NCBI GenBank assembly: GCA_946493085.1
Contig: CAMMAC010000018.1
Location: forward strand, 1 to 33,852
Direction: 5' to 3'
Length of the DNA stretch: 33,852 bases
Source of the DNA: an uncultured Clostridiaceae bacterium
GTDB taxonomy: Bacteria; Bacillota; Clostridia; TANB77; CAG-508
Below are positions 19,105 through 30,332 of the stretch, piece after piece. Each line of letters opens with the position of its first letter. Positions within the stretch are counted from its first letter, which is position 1. A model generated the notes under the pieces. The model had not been told where the DNA came from. It saw only the letters and a list, made by a program, of their open reading frames with translations, and ran no database searches. A program made the translations under genes and the position numbers.

Positions 19105-19246
19105 AAATATAATCCTCCTCGTTTTTTTATTCTTTACGAAGAAGATTATATCGTTTTTCATTTTTTGTTTTCTTTTATTTTTCTTTTTTGCTTGTCATTT
19201 ATTTCCATAATATTTATTACTGCTATTGTAAACTTTAGAAACGTCC

Positions 19247-20719
19247 CTAAAGTTCATTAGCAATAATATTTGTTGTAATCATATTACTCTGTTCTTCATC
19301 ATTTAATGTCTCTATATCTACATAAGTATTAATATACTCTATAACATCCATTGTATTTCCATTATATATCATACTATAACTATCTCTATTATTTTCTGTA
19401 ACAGAATAAATGGTTGTAAGTGCTGGCACAATTAATTCTTTTCCTAAATAATTTACTAATCCATAGTAAGTTACAGTTCTATTATTTCCTATATCATAAG
19501 TTCTGGCTACCACTATTGCTTTTATTTCAGGAATTAATAGCAAATTATTGATAGTTTGAGTATTGGTACTATTATTAGCAATACAGCCAAATCCTGCATA
19601 TTCTATTGGCAATATTAAATTTCCTCTTACATCATACAATCCCCATCTACCATCTCTTTGTACTGGAATGGTATTATCATATAATAGATATTGATTTTTA
19701 ATTTCATTACTTGGAAAATCTTCTGCATTAATTCCAATTTGGTCATATTCTGGATAAATTAGTATTTTTCCATTTCTCTCAATAACTCCATATTTTCCAT
19801 TTACTTCTGCTAAATACATGTTCAAATCTCTATCTATTTGTTTTAAACTATCATATTGTGGATTTACTTTTGTGCTTCCATCTGCCGTTACAATTCCTAC
19901 TTTTCCTTCCCTTGTTGTAACAATAAACTCTTGATTTCCTTCTACAAACTCAATTCCTGTATATCTCATTCCTACAATTTCTTGTCCCGTTGTAGAATAG
20001 ATTCCATAATTAATAGTTGTATTACTACTAGAAGTAGCTCCTTCTATGGCATCTTGCACCACTACTAATCCATATCTTAATGCTTTTTGATTTTGAAAAT
20101 CCGTTAAAGCTACCGTTTGTGTCATATTTGTCGTATAATAATTAACTAAATATGGAAGTGTATAAATTGTTATACGATTATCTTCTGCATCATAAGCCAT
20201 CGTTAAATTACATGCTAAACTAATACCTTCGATTGTAGTATATAATTTATTGTTTCTACTAATTACTGGAAGAGCAAGTTCAAACGCTTCATAATCCATT
20301 TCATCTGGTGCATTTTTATAAATAGTAGTAGAATCCATTTCAAATGTACAAACTTCATAAGTATTTTGTACATAACATTGATTTGTTTTCTCTGTATATT
20401 GTCTATAGCCTCCATTATAGGATCTATAGCCTACATAAGATGCTATATCTCTAATAGAAACATATACCTCTTCTCCTTCAAAAATAAACAAATCACTTGG
20501 CATTTGACTAGTATCTACTGATGTTCCATCAATGGTAAATTTAAATGCTTGTCCTCTTAAATAAAAAATAACAATACCTAGAGCAATACTAATTAGTAAC
20601 AAAACAATAATCATAATAATAATCCATTTCATCATTCTCTTGTTTTTTTGCTCTTTTTCCGACAAATTGCTTCCTATAATCTCCATAGCATCCTCCCTAT
20701 TTTTCTTATCTTTTGCCAT
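19247..20719 (-). CDS. Membrane-anchored protein with copper-amine-oxidase-like N-domain and WG-type repeats
   Basis: N-terminal TM; repeated motifs REGKVGIVTADGSTKVNPQYD, VNGKYGVIERNGKILIYPEYDQI, RDGRWGLYDVRGNLILPIEYAGF. Confidence 0.75.
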   Translation of the reverse strand: MAKDKKNREDAMEIIGSNLSEKEQKNKRMMKWIIIMIIVLLLISIALGIVIFYLRGQAFKFTIDGTSVDTSQMPSDLFIFEGEEVYVSIRDIASYVGYRSYNGGYRQYTEKTNQCYVQNTYEVCTFEMDSTTIYKNAPDEMDYEAFELALPVISRNNKLYTTIEGISLACNLTMAYDAEDNRITIYTLPYLVNYYTTNMTQTVALTDFQNQKALRYGLVVVQDAIEGATSSSNTTINYGIYSTTGQEIVGMRYTGIEFVEGNQEFIVTTREGKVGIVTADGSTKVNPQYDSLKQIDRDLNMYLAEVNGKYGVIERNGKILIYPEYDQIGINAEDFPSNEIKNQYLLYDNTIPVQRDGRWGLYDVRGNLILPIEYAGFGCIANNSTNTQTINNLLLIPEIKAIVVARTYDIGNNRTVTYYGLVNYLGKELIVPALTTIYSVTENNRDSYSMIYNGNTMDVIEYINTYVDIETLNDEEQSNMITTNIIANEL

Positions 20720-20730
20720 TACGAAAAAAA

Positions 20731-21861
<1,131 letters not shown>

Positions 21862-21891
21862 TCACATTCCTTCCATATGGCACAAATTTGG

Positions 21892-23154
21892 TTAAAATCT
21901 TTCATTATCTTCTTGTTCATAACTCTTGTTTTTTATTTCTTCTTTAGAATCTTTATTTCTATTATTATTTAACTGAGAAAAATCAACTTTAATTCTTTTA
22001 TCAAAATCATTTTCTTCTTTTGGCTCGATAGCGTTTATTGCTTGATTAGTTTTTTCTAAAGTTCTTACTTGATTTAAAGCTTGATTTTGAGCTTCTAAAC
22101 CATATTTGTCTATTAATTCTTCCAATGAAACTGGACTGTCTGTAAAACTTTCTATAAATTCTTTCGTAGAAATGATTTCAGCGTCTGCTCCACCTCTATA
22201 AAATAAAGTAGTAGTAATCTCTTTTGGATTATATTGGATTAAATCTTTTTTAGCTGTATTTAACATAATAATAGTACCATCTCTATAAACTCCAATGCCA
22301 GGATTTGTTGGATCCAAAACTAAAGTTATATTTTCATCGTTTAAATCCACTAATGTTACCATGTGATTTCCTATCATTTTTGCTATATCTAATTTTCCTA
22401 AAGATTCTGCTTGCTCTTTCTTTTCCTCCATAACAGTTTCATTATCCTGAATTACATTCCTATGAATATCTGCTATTTTATATGCACTGTCATTGTAGAC
22501 TATTATTGTTCTTGCATTATAATCCGGATTAATTTCTTGAAGTTTTCTAGCAACATCACTTGCCATATTTACGCAATCTCCATATCCATTTTCCATAGCT
22601 AAATTTAATTCTGAATATCCCTCTATAGATTTCTCCGGTTCTTTATAACCTTGTATACCTTTCCACATATCATCCATTACTTTCATAAAAATTTGAATAT
22701 CACTTAGATTCATTGAATTCACATGAGAAGCATAGTCATCTATTTTTTCATTATAAGCTTCTATTTCTGCCGCATATTCTATAGCATTATCTTTATATGT
22801 TTTGGAATTTAAGACTGGAAGTAAAGTAGAAAAACTTGCTGCAGTCGCTAAGGATAGACTTGCTCCTCTTAAAGCAATTCTTTTCAATCTCCATAAAAAA
22901 GCCTTTCTGAATCCACCTATTTCTTTTATTTCTTCATACATAGCTTTTACTAAAATTTTATTATACTCTTCTTCTCCATATTTATTGAAAATATCTTCAT
23001 ATCTACGTTCTTTTTTAAACTTTTTTAACTCAGCTTTTTTTATTTTCTTTAGCGTATTTTTTACATATACTTTTGAACCAAATTCAGCAAAAATTTCATC
23101 ATATTTTTGCTCACTTTTTAATTTTTTTATTTTATCTTTTGAAATCTTATCCAT
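21892..23154 (-). CDS. Transglutaminase-like cysteine peptidase-fold protein with N-terminal helical repeats
   Basis: YGDCVNMA (Cys), NHMVTLVDL (His), LVLDPTNPGIGVYRDG (Asp); N-terminal duplicated KYDEIFAEFGSKVYVKNTLK / RYEDIFNKYGEEEYNKILVK. Confidence 0.6.
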   Translation of the reverse strand: MDKISKDKIKKLKSEQKYDEIFAEFGSKVYVKNTLKKIKKAELKKFKKERRYEDIFNKYGEEEYNKILVKAMYEEIKEIGGFRKAFLWRLKRIALRGASLSLATAASFSTLLPVLNSKTYKDNAIEYAAEIEAYNEKIDDYASHVNSMNLSDIQIFMKVMDDMWKGIQGYKEPEKSIEGYSELNLAMENGYGDCVNMASDVARKLQEINPDYNARTIIVYNDSAYKIADIHRNVIQDNETVMEEKKEQAESLGKLDIAKMIGNHMVTLVDLNDENITLVLDPTNPGIGVYRDGTIIMLNTAKKDLIQYNPKEITTTLFYRGGADAEIISTKEFIESFTDSPVSLEELIDKYGLEAQNQALNQVRTLEKTNQAINAIEPKEENDFDKRIKVDFSQLNNNRNKDSKEEIKNKSYEQEDNERF

Positions 23155-23172
23155 AAATAATCCCCTTAAAAA

Positions 23173-24195
23173 TTATTTTATAAACATAGCATCTCCAAAA
23201 CTAAAAAATCTATATTTTTCTTTTACTGCTTCTGTGTATGCCTTCATGATGTAATCTTTTCCTGCTAATGCAGAAACTAGCATAAGTAATGTGGATTGTG
23301 GCAAATGGAAATTGGTAATTAATCCATCTAAACATTTAAACTGATAACCTGGATAGATAAATATTTGTGTATCTCCTTCTGTAGGTTTTACCATGCCTTT
23401 TTCATCTGCTATGGTTTCTAGTACTCTACAAGAAGTAGTTCCTACAGCGATAATTCTTTTTCCGTTTTGTTTTGCTTTATTAATTTTGTCTGCATCTTCT
23501 TGTTTGATATAAAAATGTTCGGAATGCATATGATGTTCTTCCACGTTTTCTACTTTTACTGGGCGAAAGGTTCCTATTCCTACATGTAGTGTGACGTTGG
23601 CAATTTCTACTCCTTTCTCTTTTATATCATTTAATAATGCTTCTGTAAAATGCAAACCTGCTGTTGGAGCTGCTGCCGAGCCTTCATATTTTGCATATAC
23701 AGTTTGATATCTATCTTTTTCCTTTAGCGTTTCATGAATATAGGGTGGAAGTGGCATTAATCCGATTTTATCTAGTATTTCATTAAATATTCCTTCATAT
23801 TGGAATACTACTTTTCTGGTTCCTCCCTCCATGACATCTAATATAGTAGCTTTTAATGTACCATCTCCAAATTCTACTTCTGTGCCCGGTTTTAGTTTAT
23901 GACCAGGTTTTACAATACATTCCCATATATCCCCTTCTATTCTATTTAACAATAGAAATTCTATTTTTGCTCCAGTTGCCTTTTTTCCATATAGTCTAGC
24001 TGGTATGACTTTTGTATTATTTCTTACCAAACAATCTCCCGGTTCTAAATAGTTTATAATATCTTTAAAAGTTTTATGTTCGATTGTTTGCTTTTCTCTA
24101 TTTAACACCATTAATCTGGATTCATCTCTTTTCTCTATTGGTGTTTGTGCAATTAATTCTTCTGGCAACTCATAGTTAAAATCTTCTACCTTCAT
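23173..24195 (-). CDS. queA: S-adenosylmethionine:tRNA ribosyltransferase-isomerase
   Basis: [51 protein letters not shown]. Confidence 0.96.
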   Translation of the reverse strand: MKVEDFNYELPEELIAQTPIEKRDESRLMVLNREKQTIEHKTFKDIINYLEPGDCLVRNNTKVIPARLYGKKATGAKIEFLLLNRIEGDIWECIVKPGHKLKPGTEVEFGDGTLKATILDVMEGGTRKVVFQYEGIFNEILDKIGLMPLPPYIHETLKEKDRYQTVYAKYEGSAAAPTAGLHFTEALLNDIKEKGVEIANVTLHVGIGTFRPVKVENVEEHHMHSEHFYIKQEDADKINKAKQNGKRIIAVGTTSCRVLETIADEKGMVKPTEGDTQIFIYPGYQFKCLDGLITNFHLPQSTLLMLVSALAGKDYIMKAYTEAVKEKYRFFSFGDAMFIK

Positions 24196-24218
24196 TTCTT
24201 GTCCTTTCCTCCTATTTT

Positions 24219-25557
24219 TTATACCTCTCTATTTTGAAACATGGTAAAAATTCTTCTAAACATTATTTGTATTTCTTTTATAATATTATCCGGCTCTGCA
24301 AAAGCCTCTATGGTATTTGAAAATTCAAAATTTGATGTTTTAACTGGCTTTATGGTATAAATTTCTTTGGGTAATCCTATTTTTTCTCCCTGATAGTCTA
24401 TCTCTTGATTCATATAGTCCTGATACCAATTTTTCAAACGTATGAATGGTTCACTTTGATAACCATATTTACTACTATCATGTAGTGCCGGTACTTCATA
24501 TCCGTATTCTCCAGCATTTCTCTCTAATGTATGTAAAAACTCGTGAATAAATACTTCTTCTGGGAAGGTATTGGCACGATAATCATATTTATAGGTATAG
24601 TCCTTATCATTTTCTGGAAGACGAATATTAGAATACCCTATATTTCGATAATCCATTCCCCCGAAGACCTATCCAATCTCCATTTTCATCTTCTATTTGT
24701 TGATTTAAATCTCCTGTACGGAAACATACAAAAATATGGTCATATTTTCCTTGTTCCACGTATTCTTGCAATACATTTTCTATATCCATTGGTGCTAGAT
24801 AATAGCCATTTACTTCATCATGTGCTAAATGTGTAATTGGCGTATTTATCTGTATCATATCATAATTTACTGTCATTTTATAGTTCGACATTTCTGCAAG
24901 TGAACTAGCAAATCTTTGCATACATAGGCTCATATCCTCTATATCTGTTGTAGTTAATTGAAAGTTTAGTTCTGTCCCATTTATATTTACATCGGTTTCT
25001 TGCAATAATAAACATAGAAAATTCCATTCTCTAGAGGTATCTGCCACTCCCATTTCTAAAGAAAAGTCTGAAAACCACGCTGTTCCCTTACATTCATCCG
25101 CATAACCTCCAAGTCCAAATTGAATAGTTACTTCTGTTCTATTTTTAGAATTAAATAAAAATTCTACTTTTTTCCAGTCCGATGTTCCTATTACATTACT
25201 AGATTTTTCTGTTGTCCCTAGTATTCCAATATGTGCCCCCGCATCTGTATAGGCATTTTGGGTTTCCACATTTTGCGTTTTTATCATACAAGTCACTTTA
25301 TATGGTGTATTGGGTTCTACCTGTATAGTTTTATAAAATACAGCATTGTTATAATCCGTATTTTCTATTTTATAACTTTTTACATTGTCTACATAAGTAA
25401 CTTCGGCATCCCTAGTAAAGTTAGATAGCCCCCTTGTACTTTCTGCTTTGATATACTCATTAAAATTATAATTTTGATAAATGGTATAACCTATTATAAT
25501 AATGACAACACTCATAACGAGAGAAAAAATTCTCCCTATCCATCTTTTCTTTTGCAT
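24219..25557 (-). CDS. Surface/secreted metallopeptidase (beta-sandwich domain + HExxH domain), read as one gene through a +1 frame change at CGG 24663-24661
   Basis: Track ORFs 25557-24628 and 24656-24219 join exactly as [21 protein letters not shown] when C24663 is skipped; HEFLH in the second ORF. Confidence 0.75.
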
Positions 25558-25643
25558 TCTACTTTTTCACCTTCTTTTTTATTATACAAGGTTTTGGTTA
25601 GAAACACAAGGGATTTAAAGTAAAAGTTGATAAGATACGTAGG

Positions 25644-27812
25644 CTATTCTATCTCTTCTTGCAACGGTTTTACAATGCTATTATGATAAAGTACATTTAA
25701 TTCATGTAATGGTCTAGTCATAGCCACATATAATAACTTCATATCTATTTTCCTTTGAGAATCATATTCCTCCTCTGAGGCATTAGTAACAATTACTCCA
25801 TCAAACTCTAATCCCTTTGCCAAATAGCTAGTGATGGTGCATATTCCTCCTTTATACTGTGTATCGGAATCTGTTATATTATGAATCTCCCTATTTTCTG
25901 ACTGTAACTTATTATAAATATCAGTGGCCTCTTCTTCCTCTTTACAAATAATCGCTACTGTTTTATATTGATTTTCCTTATACTGCTTTAGAATTGTTTT
26001 TATTGTATGAATTTGTTCTTTTTGATTTTGATACTTCCAATAGTTAACGTTTTTTCCATGTCTGATGACAGGTTTTGCTACATTCAAGTTTATGTAATTG
26101 GTAATATGATTGGCTGCATTCATAATCTCTGTAGTAGTTCTATAGCTTTTCAATAGGTATTTCATTTCACATTTTTCAGAAAAAGTATCTTCCATGACTA
26201 TTTTCCAATCTTTTATTCCCCTATATTGATAGATGGATTGTGCTAAGTCACCAAATATACTAAACGTTGCATTTTTTAATAAGCTCTTTAAGGCAAAAAA
26301 ACTAAAGTCCCCAAAATCCTGTGCTTCGTCTATCGCTACTTGTTTATATTGCTCATAGGGTTCTACTCCTAGTAATTTGCACTTAAGATAGATTAAGGCG
26401 CTTAAGTCTTCAAACTCCACTTTTCTTTCTTTTATATTCTTTATATTGGCTGGTATCTTTTTTTCTATAAGATGATAAAATTCTGGATTGACATATTGTT
26501 TTAAATTTGTAAGAAATTCTATATATACACGAATGCTATTAGGAAGAATACTTTTAAAATATTTTTGTATACTAGCTTTGCAACCTTTTTTCATTTCTTT
26601 TTCTACATAATTTAATTTTTCTAGTTCCTTCTCTTGCATCTCTTTAGATACTTCGTTTACCTTTTTCTTATACTGTTCTTTAACTTCTTCTAAAATACTA
26701 TCACAATTGTCTTCTATATATTTTGCTAGCATCAAACTGGTTCTATCTAATCTCTTTTTTAGCGTATCGTAAACGATGTTTTCTTCAATAGAAAAATAAA
26801 TATTTTGAATGGTTTCCATAGATACTACTTCATACCCTTTTATCTCAATTCCTTTTTTAGGAAGAAGCGTTTCACTTTTGTTTTGTATCCATTTATCCAA
26901 TAACTTTTTAAATTCCATAGAGACTTTAAATTTTTCATAGGTTAATTGTTGTTCCTGAGAAATGGATGTAATTAATTTTTTATCTTCTTTGATTAATTCT
27001 ATATCTTCTTTCAAGAATTCTGCACATAATTCTTCGTAAGTGAGTTGTTTTACATTTTCTACATCTAAGTCTGGCAACACACCGGAGATATAATTTACAA
27101 AGAATTTATTAGGTCCAATTACTAAATATTGATTTGGCTTTATACTGTCACGGTTATTGTATACTAGATAAGCAATTCTGTGTAGTGCTACTGTAGTTTT
27201 TCCACTTCCTGCTACTCCTTGTATAATTATATTTTTTGTAATTGGCTCTCGTATAATTTCATTTTGCTCTTTTTGAATGGTGGAAACAATATTTTTTAAC
27301 CTATTATCTGCACTTGCATTTAAATATGGTTTTAATAACTCATCATCTGAAACAGTGTCCACATCTTGAAAATTTTTTAGTTGTCCCTCTTCTATATCAT
27401 ATTGCCTTTTTAAAAGTAACTCTCCTGTGCAAGTTCCTTCTGGTGCTTTATAGGAAGCTCTACCAATATTGCTATCATAATACATAGAAGCAACAGGTGC
27501 TCTCCAATCTATAACAATATTATGGTTATCCTCATCCATTACGCCAACTTTTCCAATGTACAATTCTTCTACTTTTGCTTCTCCATCTCTATGAAAATTC
27601 AGTCTTGCAAAATAGGGCTTACCTATACTCTTTTCCATTAGCCTTAATTTTTGCATATACATTTCCATAAAATTGCTCAGCATATAGGGATTATTTTTGT
27701 ATATTTTTGGCAGGGCTTCTAGTTTTAAATCGTAATATTCCATAATTTCCTTATACTTTTGTATAACATCTTGCAAATTTGCTTTTTCTTTTTCCCATTT
27801 CTTGCTATCCAT
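25644..27812 (-). CDS. helD: HelD/UvrD-like helicase
   Basis: Walker A QGVAGSGKTTVALHRIAYL, IDEAQDF, YRTTTEI, LLYVAMTRPLHEL; HelD-type N-terminus with DWRAPVASMYYD. Confidence 0.87.
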   Translation of the reverse strand: MDSKKWEKEKANLQDVIQKYKEIMEYYDLKLEALPKIYKNNPYMLSNFMEMYMQKLRLMEKSIGKPYFARLNFHRDGEAKVEELYIGKVGVMDEDNHNIVIDWRAPVASMYYDSNIGRASYKAPEGTCTGELLLKRQYDIEEGQLKNFQDVDTVSDDELLKPYLNASADNRLKNIVSTIQKEQNEIIREPITKNIIIQGVAGSGKTTVALHRIAYLVYNNRDSIKPNQYLVIGPNKFFVNYISGVLPDLDVENVKQLTYEELCAEFLKEDIELIKEDKKLITSISQEQQLTYEKFKVSMEFKKLLDKWIQNKSETLLPKKGIEIKGYEVVSMETIQNIYFSIEENIVYDTLKKRLDRTSLMLAKYIEDNCDSILEEVKEQYKKKVNEVSKEMQEKELEKLNYVEKEMKKGCKASIQKYFKSILPNSIRVYIEFLTNLKQYVNPEFYHLIEKKIPANIKNIKERKVEFEDLSALIYLKCKLLGVEPYEQYKQVAIDEAQDFGDFSFFALKSLLKNATFSIFGDLAQSIYQYRGIKDWKIVMEDTFSEKCEMKYLLKSYRTTTEIMNAANHITNYINLNVAKPVIRHGKNVNYWKYQNQKEQIHTIKTILKQYKENQYKTVAIICKEEEEATDIYNKLQSENREIHNITDSDTQYKGGICTITSYLAKGLEFDGVIVTNASEEEYDSQRKIDMKLLYVAMTRPLHELNVLYHNSIVKPLQEEIE

Positions 27813-27911
27813 GATGTTTCGCCTCCTTTTTTATTTTTCAGTAACCTATTGTAACATACTATTTTTCTTAGGGCAACTATCTTTTAAAGTAAAAGTTAAA
27901 AAATTACAAAA

Positions 27912-27946
27912 TTTTAAATCCACCGAATTCGATGGATTTAAAAAGT
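27912..27946 (-). terminator. Terminator downstream of pilin copy 3
   Basis: TTTAAATCCATCGAATTCGGTGGATTTAAAATTTT on minus strand. Confidence 0.6.
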
Positions 27947-27965
27947 TTTTATATTTTTTATTTTG

Positions 27966-28295
27966 TCACTTTATATATAATACTACTCGGAAACCATATG
28001 TAATACTAGTATAGTTAACCGTGGTATCACCCTGTCGATTACAAACCGGATACGTTGCAGAAGAATCCAAAGAACTACCTCCACGTGCTACAGTGTAATT
28101 TCCAGCATAATGAGATTCTTCTTCTGTCCATTCCCATACATTTCCTGCTATATCGAATAGCTGTGCTTTTGTAATAATTCCATTATCTCCCACAAGCATA
28201 TTAATACTGACTCCCGCTAAAATAATTAAAACAATAATGGTTACTGCTAATGTAATCATGGTAATTCCTTTTTCTTTATTCCTTTGCCTATGCAT
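27966..28295 (-). CDS. Mini pilin-CLec protein (copy 3; pilin leader fused directly to the terminal FGE-like segment)
   Basis: KGITMITLAVTIIVLIILAGVSINMLVGDNGIITKAQ joined to LFDIAGNVWEWTEEESHYAGNYTVARGGSS...YGFRVVLYIK; intact RBS AAGGAGG. Confidence 0.75.
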   Translation of the reverse strand: MHRQRNKEKGITMITLAVTIIVLIILAGVSINMLVGDNGIITKAQLFDIAGNVWEWTEEESHYAGNYTVARGGSSLDSSATYPVCNRQGDTTVNYTSITYGFRVVLYIK

Positions 28296-28388
28296 ACTAA
28301 AAAAGCCTCCTTGTGTTTTTTTTACAAAGAGGATTATATCTTTTTTTCTATTTCTTTAGTTATTTTATTGTTGTTTGTTACTATCTAT

Positions 28389-28556
28389 TTATTTCCATAA
28401 TTTCGACATTATTTTAAAATCTGTATATTTTCCATCTCTTTCTATAATTTTATAACTTGAAAGTTCAAATATTATAGTATCAAAACCATATTCTTTTGGT
28501 CTTTCAAAAACAACTCTTATAGTTTCATCTGCATATTTACATAGTGTATGCATCAT
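28389..28556 (-). CDS. Small ORF (55 aa), hypothetical
   Basis: MMHTLCKYADETIRVVFERPKEYGFDTIIFELSSYKIIERDGKYTDFKIMSKLWK*; GGAGAG upstream; not listed in the track because of length. Confidence 0.45.
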   Translation of the reverse strand: MMHTLCKYADETIRVVFERPKEYGFDTIIFELSSYKIIERDGKYTDFKIMSKLWK

Positions 28557-28729
28557 TTTTATCACTCTCCATTCCTAGTAATAAAAAAGTATACCATAAA
28601 AGGCTTTAAATTACTATACTATTTACCTGTTTTAATAAAATTTTTATAAAAATATTGCTTTTAAATTATACTTTATAGGTACATTGCATTTAGTTTTTTA
28701 ATTGACCAAAATTTTATATTTTTATTTTA

Positions 28730-30124
28730 TTACTTTATATATAATACCACTCGAAAACCAGTACAAAAGTGAGTTTGAGTAACTCGTAATATCCCATATC
28801 GAGAACAGACAGGAAAGCTTCCAGAAAATCCTGTACAACTCCCTCCACGAGATATACCATATTGTACACTTGAATTACCTCCAAAAAAAGATATTTCATC
28901 TGTCCATTCATATAGATTTCCAGCTAAATCAAATATATGATATTTTTCTGTCGTAGCGCTTGCTCCTGTCGTTAATACATCTCCATTATTACTACTATAA
29001 CTTGTTGTTGTTCCAGAAATCAAACTGCCAAATGGAGTTAAAGTTCCATTAGTAGTATTATTAGAATTAAAATTTATTTTTGCTAATCTACCCATATACG
29101 ATATAGAATTATTCATACTATTTCCCCACGAATCAAAATTTGTTAAATCGCTTGAACTAATTACACTTAAAGAAAGCATTTTATTTAACATGACATCCCA
29201 TTGTGTTCCTGTTATTAATCCACTACCTATATATTCATTATGATACATACTTTCTGCATTTTCTTTTGCATGATTCCAGTCTATAAACATCCATGGCACT
29301 AATCCAGCCTTACTTTGTGGGACTCCATTTAAATTATAGATTTGATTGGAACCGTTATTCGTTTGATTTGTTGTAAATTCTGTAATCGTATCTGCTAATC
29401 CTGCTTCATATCTTCCTACATAAAAACCTCCATATTTTTCTATTTGTGTTAGCTCAGATTTTTGCGTTGTTGTATCCCACCAAGCATTGGCAAGTGTAGT
29501 ATTCGTTTGTGTTGTCCCATTCCATACATTACATTTTTTATATTCACTTGTATTACAAGGTATCCATACAAATTGGTTTCCTTTTAAGTTTGTTGTATAT
29601 TCCCAAGTGGTTTTATCCGTGCTACCATCGTATTCATCTTCTGCATTATCTGAAATAATCACTCCTGTAGACAAACTTCCTCCTACATAATAAAAACCTT
29701 TTGGTACAGGAATGGTATTACCTTCTTCATCTTGTATTTCATACACACTGGATTCACTTGTATCTAAATTTCTAATATTGTTTGCCATAGTATCACTACT
29801 GTCTGCTTCTGAGGTTTGTATTCCTTTTTCTGTAATAGCCTGTGCTATTTTTCTTTTAAATTCTATAAAGGACTCTAAAATTTCTCCTTCTCCGCCTATT
29901 TCTATTTCATTTGTCATATCTGTATATAACTGATTCAAGGAAATTTGTTCTTCTACTTGTGCTAACTCTATATTTTCTCTTGCCTGTTGTGCTTTTGTAA
30001 TAACTCCATTATCTCCCACAAGCATATTGATACTTACCCCTGCTAATATGATTAATACAATAATTGTTACTACCAAAGTAATGATAGTAATTCCTTGATT
30101 ATTTTTTCTACTAATTCTTAACAT
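28730..30124 (-). CDS. Pilin-leader protein with C-terminal FGE/C-type-lectin-like domain (copy 4)
   Basis: GITIITLVVTIIVLIILAGVSINMLVGDNGVITKAQQARENIELAQVEEQ; FDLAGNLYEWT...SRGGSCTGF...PVCSRYG...TGFRVVLYIK. Confidence 0.82.
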   Translation of the reverse strand: MLRISRKNNQGITIITLVVTIIVLIILAGVSINMLVGDNGVITKAQQARENIELAQVEEQISLNQLYTDMTNEIEIGGEGEILESFIEFKRKIAQAITEKGIQTSEADSSDTMANNIRNLDTSESSVYEIQDEEGNTIPVPKGFYYVGGSLSTGVIISDNAEDEYDGSTDKTTWEYTTNLKGNQFVWIPCNTSEYKKCNVWNGTTQTNTTLANAWWDTTTQKSELTQIEKYGGFYVGRYEAGLADTITEFTTNQTNNGSNQIYNLNGVPQSKAGLVPWMFIDWNHAKENAESMYHNEYIGSGLITGTQWDVMLNKMLSLSVISSSDLTNFDSWGNSMNNSISYMGRLAKINFNSNNTTNGTLTPFGSLISGTTTSYSSNNGDVLTTGASATTEKYHIFDLAGNLYEWTDEISFFGGNSSVQYGISRGGSCTGFSGSFPVCSRYGILRVTQTHFCTGFRVVLYIK

Positions 30125-30257
30125 TTCTTCCTCCCATTTTTCTTATGTTTTCCTAAATTCATCTTCTTTATTCAATTATGTTGATTAGTTATTATATATT
30201 TACTTTCTTTATTCTACTAATAGATTTCGGAGAAGTCAATGTTTTTTTAGAAAAAAA

Positions 30258-30310
30258 TATCCCCTTAAAGTACACACTTCATTTTATTTGTGTCTCCTTT
30301 AAGGGAAAAA
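30258..30310 (-). terminator. Terminator downstream of ileS
   Basis: CCCTTAAAGGAGACACA...TGTGTACTTTAAGGGG followed by ATATTTTTTT on minus strand. Confidence 0.75.
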
Positions 30311-30332
30311 ACGGACAAAAGCCTCTATCTTC

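Noticed and set aside
17628-19210. Plus-strand ORFs opposite pilin copy 2 (e.g. 18583-18888, 18818-19210)
   Set aside because: Antisense translations of a well-supported minus-strand CDS; no RBS or recognisable domain.
27966-30124. Complete diversity-generating retroelement
   Set aside because: No reverse transcriptase, Avd or template repeat was found in the window; only the target-like protein architecture is present.
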